Of a stretch of DNA of 16,807 nucleotides, positions 7,356 to 16,200 are shown in pieces. How positions within the stretch are numbered: position 1 is the stretch's first letter; each line of letters begins with the position of its first letter. The notes beneath the pieces are model-generated. The model was not told the origin of the DNA. It was given only the letters and a program-made list of their open reading frames with translations, and did no database searches. The position numbers and the translations under genes are program-made. Source of the stretch: an uncultured Fusobacterium sp. (GTDB taxonomy: Bacteria; Fusobacteriota; Fusobacteriia; Fusobacteriales; Fusobacteriaceae); the NCBI RefSeq assembly GCF_905200055.1, contig NZ_CAJKIS010000050.1:1-16807 (forward strand), in the 5' to 3' direction.

Positions 7356-9500
7356 CTATTCTTCATGTTCTCCTATTCCAAAATATTTTCCTGGAGAAAC
7401 ACCTTCATATTTTCTAAAAATTCTTATAAAAGTATTAGAACTATTATATCCTACTAGTTCTGCTAACTCCTTTATTTTTAGATCTTTATTATATTCCATA
7501 AACTCCTTAGCCTTTTCTAATCTATAAACGTTTAAATAGTTTTTAAAATTATCTCCCATAACTTTTTTAAATAATACACTTGTATATTTAAAAGAGTGTC
7601 CTAAATAATCAGCTAAGTTATCCAAAGAAATATCCACCATATAATTCTCTTCTAAGAATTTTTCTATCTTTATTTTAATACTTTCAGCATCACTGCTCTC
7701 TTTTACCTTTGTATATTTACAGATCTCTAAAATCTTTTCTTCAAATTTTTCTCTAATTTTTTCCAATTGACTCAGTTGTAAAATCTCTTCAGCATTAAAA
7801 ATTTTTATATCTATATCTTTATTCATTTCTTTTAATTGAATAAAAATACGTCCCAATGTATTATATAAAAGACCTGTAAATTCTTTAAGATATTTTTTAT
7901 CTATTTCTTTACTATTTTTACTATCAAATATTTCATCTAGTGTTCTTCTTACACTTAATTCATTTGAACTTAGAGTTCTTAAAATCAATTTTGCTTCTAA
8001 TTCGATTGGATAATAGTATTTATTCATATTCTCATCATCTAAAAGTTCTTCAAAAATAACTTTTTTCTCTTTAAAAACAAATTTATAATCCAATAATTTC
8101 TTTGCTGCTCTATATGCTTGAGGTAGATCTCCCATATCTTCATAGCCTTTTGTTATAGCTGCTGTAAATCTCAAAGAATAATTTCTTTCTATATGAGTTA
8201 CAATACAATTAAATATCTCCTGTAATTCCTCAGTTGTAAAAGTATCCTCTAAGATAAAAGCTATACTTTTATAATCTATATCTATCTCTTCACATAAAAC
8301 ATCTTCTGAAAAATATTTCATCATCAACTCTTTGGAAAGATTAAACTTATTAAAAATATTATCCACTGAATCAATGTCAAATATCTCCATTATAATTACC
8401 CTATATTTTTTTATCTTTAAAATTTTAGCATCTTCTAAAGCAACAATTCCTAATTTTTCTGTAAGCCCTATCAAATAATCCTTTATTTTTTTTCTCTTTT
8501 GATATATTCTCATATCACTTATTTTATATTCTAAATCTTTATTTTTTAAATTTATCTCTTGTATCTTATGTTCTATATATTCTAATTCTTTTTCATTAGT
8601 ATCATTCATATAGCCTAAATTTATTGCAAGTTTCTTTATTGGTTTTACTACAAAATATTTTATTAAATATCCTAATAAAGATAAAATTCCAAAAATAAAT
8701 GTTATTTTTAATATTTCATTAAAAAAAATAGATTCAATATTTATTCTAGGAGGTATATATATTATCTTTTCATAAAAATACGGTATTATAAAGATTTTTG
8801 CTCTTTTTTTCTTTTCAATATCACTGAGACTTAATCTTTTATTACTATCTCCTAAATTAATAAGTTTATCTTTATTAGTTATATACCAATTATCTAACTC
8901 TAATTTTATCTCTGAAAAAAAATCATTTTCATTCAATGAAACTAGCCAGAAAATATTTTCTCTATCAAAAAGATTATCATCTTTAAAAATAATATTTATT
9001 TTTTCTTGATCTTTTAAAATGACTCTCTTTATATTTTGGTTCTTTAAAAACTGTGAAAAGTTCTTTAAATACTCATTTTTATCTATTGTTCCTGTAGAAG
9101 TAAAAACAAGATTTTCTTCTTCATCAATAATATTGATACTACATCCTATAATTCCATAAATAGTATTTGTCTTTTTTAACTCATCAAAAAGCTTTAATTT
9201 TTTGTATTGTTTATTTTGTAATTTATTTTTTTCAAAAAAATAATTATTAAATTCTTTGCTAATTTTAAAATCATATATTGTCATATTTAAAAAATTAAAC
9301 TTTTTATCTATACTTTTATAAATTTCTTCTACTCTTAAACTTTCATCTTTCTCTCTTGTTTTAAAAATAGTATACGTTCTATAACTACTTAAAATTAAAA
9401 CTATTATAATTAATACAAAACTTATTATTTTATTATTTCTATTTTCTAATTTAATTTTTATTCTTTCATTTATATTTCCTAATATCTTTCTCTCCCCCAA
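7356..9500 (-). CDS. Membrane-anchored AraC-family transcriptional regulator with periplasmic sensor
   Basis: The product (up to 714 residues) has a short basic N-terminus, a membrane helix at about 25-39, some 220 extracytoplasmic residues (40-262), a second helix at about 263-285, a charged likely coiled coil (301-335), a middle region resembling the YesN-type or degenerate GGDEF-like segment (about 362-470), and a C-terminal AraC DNA-binding domain (606-706). The latter has both helix-turn-helix units: ISLDNLADYLGHSFKYTSVLF and IKELAELVGYNSSNTFIRIF, then RKYEGVSPGKY. The layout is like Bacillus YesS, which controls rhamnogalacturonan use. By position between the two operons it probably senses a breakdown product in the periplasm and activates the lyase and/or uronate operons. 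The start is uncertain: the only standard in-frame codon before the first helix is TTG at 9498-9500, which overlaps a purine-rich GGGGGAG rather than following one. Confidence 0.85.
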   Translation of the reverse strand: MGERKILGNINERIKIKLENRNNKIISFVLIIIVLILSSYRTYTIFKTREKDESLRVEEIYKSIDKKFNFLNMTIYDFKISKEFNNYFFEKNKLQNKQYKKLKLFDELKKTNTIYGIIGCSINIIDEEENLVFTSTGTIDKNEYLKNFSQFLKNQNIKRVILKDQEKINIIFKDDNLFDRENIFWLVSLNENDFFSEIKLELDNWYITNKDKLINLGDSNKRLSLSDIEKKKRAKIFIIPYFYEKIIYIPPRINIESIFFNEILKITFIFGILSLLGYLIKYFVVKPIKKLAINLGYMNDTNEKELEYIEHKIQEINLKNKDLEYKISDMRIYQKRKKIKDYLIGLTEKLGIVALEDAKILKIKKYRVIIMEIFDIDSVDNIFNKFNLSKELMMKYFSEDVLCEEIDIDYKSIAFILEDTFTTEELQEIFNCIVTHIERNYSLRFTAAITKGYEDMGDLPQAYRAAKKLLDYKFVFKEKKVIFEELLDDENMNKYYYPIELEAKLILRTLSSNELSVRRTLDEIFDSKNSKEIDKKYLKEFTGLLYNTLGRIFIQLKEMNKDIDIKIFNAEEILQLSQLEKIREKFEEKILEICKYTKVKESSDAESIKIKIEKFLEENYMVDISLDNLADYLGHSFKYTSVLFKKVMGDNFKNYLNVYRLEKAKEFMEYNKDLKIKELAELVGYNSSNTFIRIFRKYEGVSPGKYFGIGEHEE
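9492..9498 (-). promoter_or_regulatory. Shine-Dalgarno-like GGGGGAG overlapping the assumed TTG start of the regulator
   Basis: The minus strand reads TTGGGGGAGAGAAAGATA. The only purine-rich ribosome-site candidate lies on or just after the assumed TTG codon, not before it. Six bases beyond it is an in-frame ATA (9483-9485). An ATG at 9467-9469 is in a different frame. This leaves either a nearly leaderless TTG start or a rare ATA start. Confidence 0.4.
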
Positions 9501-9518
9501 TCTTATAAAATATTTTTA

Positions 9519-9527
9519 ATTATAACA
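9519..9527 (-). promoter_or_regulatory. Extended -10 promoter for the regulator gene
   Basis: On the minus strand TGTTATAAT matches the extended -10 consensus TGnTATAAT exactly. No good -35 box lies 17 bases upstream, as is tolerated for extended -10 promoters. The predicted start near 9512 is only about a dozen bases before the assumed TTG codon, so the mRNA leader would be very short. Confidence 0.5.
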
Positions 9528-9542
9528 TTTTCAAAGAGATTT

Positions 9543-9591
9543 TTAAAACAAAAACTCTAAAGCATAAAATCAATTTATACTTTAGAGTTTT
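9543..9591 (-). terminator. Intrinsic terminator after the GH88 gene
   Basis: AAAACTCTAAAG (9551-9562) and CTTTAGAGTTTT (9580-9591) form a perfect 12-base stem around a 17-base loop. On the minus strand the stem is followed by T-rich sequence (TTTTTGTTTTAAAA). It lies 23 bases beyond the GH88 stop codon and closes the outer-membrane protein, lyase and hydrolase operon before the regulator's own promoter. Confidence 0.85.
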
Positions 9592-9614
9592 ATTTAAACT
9601 AGTATTATTTTAAA

Positions 9615-10805
9615 TTACCAGTATTTTTTCCATTCTGGTTTCATTATTCTTACAAGAGCTTCCATGTAGAAGTAATCTCCCCATATACAACACTCTTCTA
9701 CACCAATTCCATGTGGTTTACTGTAAACAGCTTCTTTAAGAAGTCCATTACATCTTTCCATATCTTTTGTTGAGTAGTTTTTAATTAATGAGTTCATTAT
9801 TCTCTTAACTGCGTTTTGATAGATTTTTTTGTCTGGATCTGAATCTGGAAGATATTTATCCATTTCTAACATTCCACAAACTGCTATTGCTGCTGCTGAA
9901 CTATCTTTTTCTTCTCCAGATAAATCATCAAAGCTTAAATCCCAGTAACATACATCGTCAGCTGGTAAGTGATTTAAGAAATAGTTTGTTACTCTTTTAT
10001 AAAGATCTATAAATTTCTCATCTTTTAAATAGCTATATGCTAGTGGGAATCCATATACTCCCCATGCTTGTCCTCTTGCCCAAGCTGAATTATCTGATGC
10101 ACCTTGTGCTGTAACTCCTTTAACTGGTTTTCCTGTTTCTGGATCGAAATAATAAGTGTGGTGAGTTGAACTATCCTCTCTTAATACTACACTTGCTGCT
10201 GTATTTATATGTTTAGTTGCTATCTCTCTAAACTTAGGATCTCCAGTTGCTTCTGTTGCCCAGAATAATAGAGGTACATTTAGGTTACAATCTATTATTA
10301 ATCTATATGCTGTAGGATCATCTAATTCTCCCCAAGCTTGAATAAATTGTCCTTTCTCTTTAAATCTTCCCATTAAGTGAGTTGCAGCTTTAATCCCAGC
10401 TTCTTTTGCAAGGTTGCTTCCTGTTATTTTGTAATCAGCTACAACTGATGGAGTATATAAGAATCCTAAGTCGTGATGATTTACTGCCACTTTATTTGTA
10501 ATTCTTTCATCATAGCTTTTTGTTTGGAAAGATGCTACTTTTCTATATCTCTTTTCTCCTGTAACTTCATAAGCTAGCCATAAAATTCCTGTCCAGAATC
10601 CGCTTGTCCAGTCATCCCATTCTCCTGCATTTAAGATTCCAGGATATACATAATCTGTACTTGCTGGTCTTGGGAAAGTGTTTATAAATGTTCTTGCATT
10701 TCTATCTATTTTTGTTAATGCTTCATGTAATGCACTATATAATGTTTCTTTAGATAGTTCTACATCTTGTGAAAATTTTTCTCTTGTTTCTTTAGTTAAT
10801 TCCAT
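9615..10805 (-). CDS. ugl: Unsaturated glucuronyl hydrolase (GH88)
   Basis: GH88 enzymes hydrolyse the 4,5-unsaturated uronate from the non-reducing end of disaccharides made by polysaccharide lyases, by hydrating the double bond. The chain is 396 residues from the chosen start, the usual size. Family segments include EWDDWTSGFWTGILWLAYE, the HHDLGF loop and LIIDCNLN; the aspartates in the last two (residues 112 and 172) correspond to the two essential acidic residues known in Bacillus and Streptococcus enzymes. SDNSAWARGQAWGVYGF and the C-terminal GVEECCIWGDYFYMEAL also fit. There is no signal peptide, so it acts in the cytoplasm on imported disaccharide. The start was moved to 10803-10805 because the sole GGAGG lies five bases before that ATG; the earlier ATG at 10815-10817 precedes this site and has none. 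It follows the lyase by 17 bases. Confidence 0.93.
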   Translation of the reverse strand: MELTKETREKFSQDVELSKETLYSALHEALTKIDRNARTFINTFPRPASTDYVYPGILNAGEWDDWTSGFWTGILWLAYEVTGEKRYRKVASFQTKSYDERITNKVAVNHHDLGFLYTPSVVADYKITGSNLAKEAGIKAATHLMGRFKEKGQFIQAWGELDDPTAYRLIIDCNLNVPLLFWATEATGDPKFREIATKHINTAASVVLREDSSTHHTYYFDPETGKPVKGVTAQGASDNSAWARGQAWGVYGFPLAYSYLKDEKFIDLYKRVTNYFLNHLPADDVCYWDLSFDDLSGEEKDSSAAAIAVCGMLEMDKYLPDSDPDKKIYQNAVKRIMNSLIKNYSTKDMERCNGLLKEAVYSKPHGIGVEECCIWGDYFYMEALVRIMKPEWKKYW

Positions 10806-10810
10806 TTTAA

Positions 10811-10815
10811 CCTCC
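10811..10815 (-). promoter_or_regulatory. Ribosome binding site that fixes the GH88 start
   Basis: GGAGG on the minus strand, then TTAAA, then ATG at 10803-10805. The alternative ATG four codons upstream overlaps this site and has no purine-rich sequence before it (the preceding bases are AAATAAATATT). The shorter form is therefore the likely protein. Confidence 0.8.
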
Positions 10816-10822
10816 ATAATAT

Positions 10823-13186
10823 TTATTTAACTTTTTTTAATTTTATTGTTTCTGTTGCTCCATTGTTTCTTAAATCTATTTCTATTCTTGTTAGATTATT
10901 CCTATTTGTTACTTTTATATCTTTACTGCTGCTTTCTTCTAATTTATAAGTACCATCTATCTCAAAAACTGAATTTTTTTTCATCAGTTGAGTTGGCTCA
11001 CTTACAGCAATTAGAACTCCATTATCATTTTCTTTTACAATCATTGATGCAGTTGAGAAAGATCTAATATTTCTAAATTTAACTGGAAGATCTTTCCAGA
11101 AGTTTATTCTGACTACTCTATTTTCATTATCTTCAACAGCATGAATCTTTTCATCACTTTGAACTAATTTCAATGAGTTTAAATTATAATTTTTAACCTC
11201 TTCCTCTTTAAACATTGGGAAAATTAGATAACTAAATTTTTGATCTTTTGGATTTTTGCCATGATTTATATAGATAGTAATATATTTTTTAACTATTTCT
11301 TTACTGTCTGTACCACCAATAGATTTCCAATCTCCTTTTCTTTCCTCAAATCTGATTTCTACTTTTGGAGCATCTATTATTCTATATCCAATAGTTTCTT
11401 CAGGATAGTTTCCTACAAACATTATGGTCATATTTTCAGGATTTTCTATAACTGTTGATTCTGTTATCTCCTTACCATTTACTATTAATTTTCCATTTTT
11501 TAAAATTCTGTTATCTATTGTTGTATGAATCTCTCCCTCATTAGATGAAAGTGAATCTCCATATACAGCAACAACTCCATCTTCTGTAAATAGATAAGAT
11601 TTTTTTACTTTTAATGCTTTATTCCATGAAAGCATATCCATTCCTACAAAAATTTCTCCGTTGTATACTCCACCAACCCAAGCTTTTGGTGTAGTAATCC
11701 CTCTTCTTTCCCCTGATCTATCTCCTCTAACTTTTAAGCTATTTGTTACCCCAGGTAGATGATACATATCCACAGTTGGCCAAAATTCAGTATATGCACT
11801 TGAATCATTTCCATAAATATATGTCATTCCATCTCCTGTAAACCACCCTTTAAGATTTTCACCATTCATTGTTTCAAAATTAGCTATTCTTGAAGAGTGC
11901 ATTGATAGAGCAACTGCTCCACCATCTTTATTTTTACTTATAGCTCTATCCATAGAGTTGAATATCTTATTTCCTACAATATTTCTAGTTTTTATATTTT
12001 CATCTTCAACTATATTTCTAAGAATACCAAGTATAGTTCTATTACCTGACATCTCTAAAATATTAAATGAATTATTAGAGAAAATTGTTGTTTTTATTAA
12101 TTCTTGTAATCTAACTCTATACTCATCACTTGCCCCTTCTGACAACATTGCTAAAGAGTTAACTACATCTCTTCCACGTGAAAGATCACTAGTCTTATTT
12201 CTCGATATTGCTCTTCCACTAACTGAATCGTTCATTCCACCATTTATAAATAAATATCCATATCCATTTAAAATAGCTTCATAAATATTATTTAATTTTT
12301 TACTTTTTACTTCAAATTCTGTATCCTTTGCTAAATAAAGTATACTTCCTAATCCATTAAATAATACTGAAGCATATGTTCCATTATAAGCTACATTATT
12401 ATGTTGAATAAATGAACCATCTCTATAGAATCCATCTCCTTTAGTTACATACTCTCCAACTTCTGTAACTGCTTCTAAAGCATTTTCAACTTCAACTTTA
12501 TCTTCTAAAAGAACTCCTCTTAAAAAAGATATTATAGCTGTATCTGTTCTATTTCCACCTGTTGATACTCTTTTATCTGGTGTAGTTGAATACGAAGCTG
12601 TTGCTCCTGCTCCACTATATCTTGCATCTGGTTGAAAAAATTTTGTTGCTCCTAAATATTTTTGTCTTTTTTCCTTAGAAATATCATCAGCCATTAAAAC
12701 AAGAATATCATTTACTGCCTTAGGTATTCCTAATTCCCATTGCCACCAGTTTCCAACTTCAGGAACTCCTTCATGATAGGCGTTATCATATAGCCAATCC
12801 ATTCCAGCTATTATTTGATTTTTTACCTCTTCATTTTTATAAAACTTTGTACCTCTAGTAGCATATCCTTTTGCAATATTTTTTATAGCATTATAGCTAT
12901 TTAGAATTTGAACTCCATTTGTCATATCTTCTTTTTCATTAAGAAAATATGTTTTATTCTTCTTTTTATTTATTTGTGTATATGATTTTTCAGCATTTTT
13001 TTCATTAGTTTGAATTATCTTTTGTACTTCAGAAGATAACAAATCATCTTCTGAAGTTACTCCAGTTAAAAACTCTCCCCATTTTACTCTTATCTTTTCA
13101 TAATCATTGGCATTTTTACTAACTTCTTTAGAGAAAGTAGTAGCTACCATAGTTAGCATTAAAATAAGTGTTAATATTTTTTTCAT
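10823..13186 (-). CDS. Secreted polysaccharide lyase family 8 (hyaluronate/chondroitin lyase type)
   Basis: The 787-residue protein starts with a typical signal peptide (MKKILTLILMLTMVATTFS), so it works in the periplasm or outside. Family 8 lyases cut hyaluronan, chondroitin or xanthan by beta-elimination, leaving a 4,5-unsaturated uronate. The catalytic set is complete and exactly spaced: Asn212 (TGGNRTD), His262 and Tyr271 (QHNNVAYNGTYAS), Arg325 and Arg329 (SGRAISR). The intervals of 50, 9, 63 and 67 residues equal those between Asn349, His399, Tyr408, Arg462 and Arg466 of the pneumococcal hyaluronate lyase. Trp147-Trp148 in GNWWQWELG match the aromatic patch. The alpha-toroid is N-terminal and the beta-sandwich domains follow from about residue 400. 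AGGAGG precedes the ATG; the gene lies 14 bases after the outer-membrane protein and 17 before the GH88 gene. The substrate within the family cannot be fixed from the sequence alone. Confidence 0.92.
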   Translation of the reverse strand: MKKILTLILMLTMVATTFSKEVSKNANDYEKIRVKWGEFLTGVTSEDDLLSSEVQKIIQTNEKNAEKSYTQINKKKNKTYFLNEKEDMTNGVQILNSYNAIKNIAKGYATRGTKFYKNEEVKNQIIAGMDWLYDNAYHEGVPEVGNWWQWELGIPKAVNDILVLMADDISKEKRQKYLGATKFFQPDARYSGAGATASYSTTPDKRVSTGGNRTDTAIISFLRGVLLEDKVEVENALEAVTEVGEYVTKGDGFYRDGSFIQHNNVAYNGTYASVLFNGLGSILYLAKDTEFEVKSKKLNNIYEAILNGYGYLFINGGMNDSVSGRAISRNKTSDLSRGRDVVNSLAMLSEGASDEYRVRLQELIKTTIFSNNSFNILEMSGNRTILGILRNIVEDENIKTRNIVGNKIFNSMDRAISKNKDGGAVALSMHSSRIANFETMNGENLKGWFTGDGMTYIYGNDSSAYTEFWPTVDMYHLPGVTNSLKVRGDRSGERRGITTPKAWVGGVYNGEIFVGMDMLSWNKALKVKKSYLFTEDGVVAVYGDSLSSNEGEIHTTIDNRILKNGKLIVNGKEITESTVIENPENMTIMFVGNYPEETIGYRIIDAPKVEIRFEERKGDWKSIGGTDSKEIVKKYITIYINHGKNPKDQKFSYLIFPMFKEEEVKNYNLNSLKLVQSDEKIHAVEDNENRVVRINFWKDLPVKFRNIRSFSTASMIVKENDNGVLIAVSEPTQLMKKNSVFEIDGTYKLEESSSKDIKVTNRNNLTRIEIDLRNNGATETIKLKKVK

Positions 13187-13200
13187 TTTCTTCCTCCTAA

Positions 13201-16200
13201 TTAAAAGTTATAAGAAATTCCAATTGTTGGTCTTATAGAATAATCTCTTGTTTCTTTTCCATAATTACTACTACTATGATCAGTAGTTTTAGTTTTTATA
13301 GTTAAAATCTCTCCACCTATCATTCCTGTTAATCCTGGTGCTATTTGTTGATAGTATTTTATTCCATATCTAGTATCATATTTTTCTGCTGTTTTCTTTC
13401 CATGATCATCTGAGGTATACCAGTATCCATTTCCTAATGGTATTCTTGCAGTTAATTCAACTCTTCCGCCATTTCCAAAGAAATATGTAATTCTAGGTCT
13501 TAATTGATTTGATTGATATCTTCTATCTCCTTCAACATTAACATATTCATAAGCTCCTGTAGTAGTATTTTTTACTCTACCAATTTTTTTAAAATCATTA
13601 TCATACCAAGTTTCTTCTCTAAAGTAGTTTACATTAAATCTCCATCTTGGCATAAGTCCATTATAAGTGATTCCATATTCATTTTCTAATTCAAAATCTG
13701 TTTGTCCTTTTCTATATCCCTCATAATCATAAGCTATAATTCCAGTTGTTTGTCCTCCAAATATAAATCCATTTCCTAAATTATATGTAAAATTAGGAGT
13801 GAATCTAAATTGATGAAGTCCTCTTTTTAATCTATCTGCTCCTACATATGCAGAAAATGTTGGTGCAGATGTTGTCTCATTTCTGTATCCTATATTAAAT
13901 CCATATTTACCTTTTGAATACTGATCAGACCATCTAGCTTCACCATGAAGTCTTGTTTCACTTTTTCTTCTTTCATTCTTGTCTAAATCAATTCCTATAC
14001 CGTTACTCATATAGTAAGTTTCAAAATAATAAGACCAATTTGTTTGTTTGTCTCTTACACTTAAAGTAAATTTAGGTTTTAACTTTAAAGATGTAGCATA
14101 ATCTCCTCTTGAGTGTTCTTCTCCCATAATTGGTTCTGTATAGTAAGATCTATCACTATCATCTTCTCCATCAAGAATAAAACTAGCCACTCCTGTCCAT
14201 CTGTTAGAATATAATTTATTGTTTTCTATATTTCCAAGAAGTGGACCTGTAACAAATAGATCAGACATTCTATCCATCTTATATTTAAATCCTGTTTCTA
14301 CTTTTTCTGCATCATATTCATCAGAATTAGATTTTGTATAATTTCCATAGATTGTAAAATCTTCTGTCAGATCTAAAACTCCGTTTAATGAATATGAAAC
14401 TATATTTTCTCTCTCTGTTGTTTCTACTCTATGAGGTGTATTTAAAGCTGATAATTTTAATTTTTTACCATTTTTTATATTTCCTAGTTCTGTTTCATAA
14501 TCTACATTTACACCTAATCTATACTTTCTATTAAAAATATATCCATTATTTGCTAATGATAATCCAATATGTGGTACTACTGAGTCATACATTTGTTCAT
14601 CTACTGGAATATTTTTTATAGTAAGATTTTGATTATCTTTATTTTCCTTCATATCAGAGTTTTCATTAATATTTCCTTGAACTATTTTAGTCCAATCTAT
14701 TCCACCATATAAAGTTACACTATTATTCATAGTATTATATGGAGTATAGTATAAAGTTGCTCCTCCACCAACTCCAAATACTGGATAAGTAGATTTATAT
14801 GAATAATTTAAATATTGATTATCCTTTGCAAATTTTATATTTCTAGTAACATTAGTATGAGAATAAACAAAATTTGCATTTGAAACTAAAGTAAGTTTAT
14901 CTGTAAAATCATAAGCATAGTATCCACCTAAATATAGATTATCCATATCTGCTTTACCATGTTTTCCATTTCCAAATTTAGCTTTTCCTTTTGCTCCTCC
15001 ATAAACTAAACCAAGTTTTCCATTAGTCATAATTTGCTTTTCAGTTATTCCTAAAACTCCATCTTCACTATAATTAACATTCATTAATCCATCTATTTTA
15101 TGATTGTTATTTATATAAAACACATCTTGATTATATGAATTTAAAGCTTTATTTCTTGATTTATCTTTACTTAACTCTCTATTTTTTATTGTATTTGATA
15201 AAGTTCTTGAGTTAATTGCAGCAAAATCAACTGTATACCCATGAACTCCTCCAGATAATTGAGTCATAGCATCTGTAAATTGTGAAGTGTCTAATACTCC
15301 TAATAAAGTCAATCCTTTTCCAAAATCTCCACCTATACTTTCATTTTGCTCTAGAACTTTTCCAAAATCTGATAATTGAGATTTTCCAACAGCTTCTGTA
15401 TAACTTTTTTTCTTAGCTATTAGATCTCCATTTTCTGTTATATAATTCCACATTGCTGAAGATTCAAACTTAGCATTACTTGCTTCTATTTCATCTCCTA
15501 AAATTTCACTAATATTAAATTCTTTTTCTCCATTACTTCCATTAAATGCTATTTTCATATTTCCATCTAATGTTAATTTTCCATTTCCTGTATCTACTAA
15601 TGAAGAACCTTCTGTTTTATTAGTTAAATCTACTACAAGATTAGAGTTTTTTATTGTTAATCCTGTCTTATCCCCATTTAATTCTTTATTTCCATTAATA
15701 TAATTATCTGTTCCTTGATTAAATCCTAAAGATATATTTGAATTTGATATTATTGCATCATCTGTTGAATTTTCACTTTTTAAAGAAACAATTTTATCAT
15801 AACCTGTTATAGCTAAATTCTCATATGTACTTCCACCTTCTACAGCTAAAACATCTACTCCTGTACTTCCTTTAACAGTTCCAATTATTTTATTACCATC
15901 TTTTAAAAACAATGTATTATTTGTTCCTGTTGATGATTTTATAGCAACTCCATTAATTCCTGCATCTATAATTCCACTATTAGTAAAATTTCCTCCTGCA
16001 AGATCTATTCCTGTTCCACCTTTTATTAATATATTTCCAGAGTTTATAACTTCTCCTTTTGTACCATTTTTTATTTGCAATCCTGTTCCAGAATTTATTA
16101 TAATATTACCTTGGTTAGTTACTTTTCCTCCTGTTATATATAACCCTTTTCCTCCAGATACATTTATTGTTCCATCATTATTGAAGTTTCCTTTTCCTAC

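Noticed and set aside
14270..14281. Possible internal start of a separate porin at Met817 or Met820
   Set aside because: There is no strong ribosome site and no signal peptide follows, so an independently exported porin is not supported; one continuous fusion protein is preferred.
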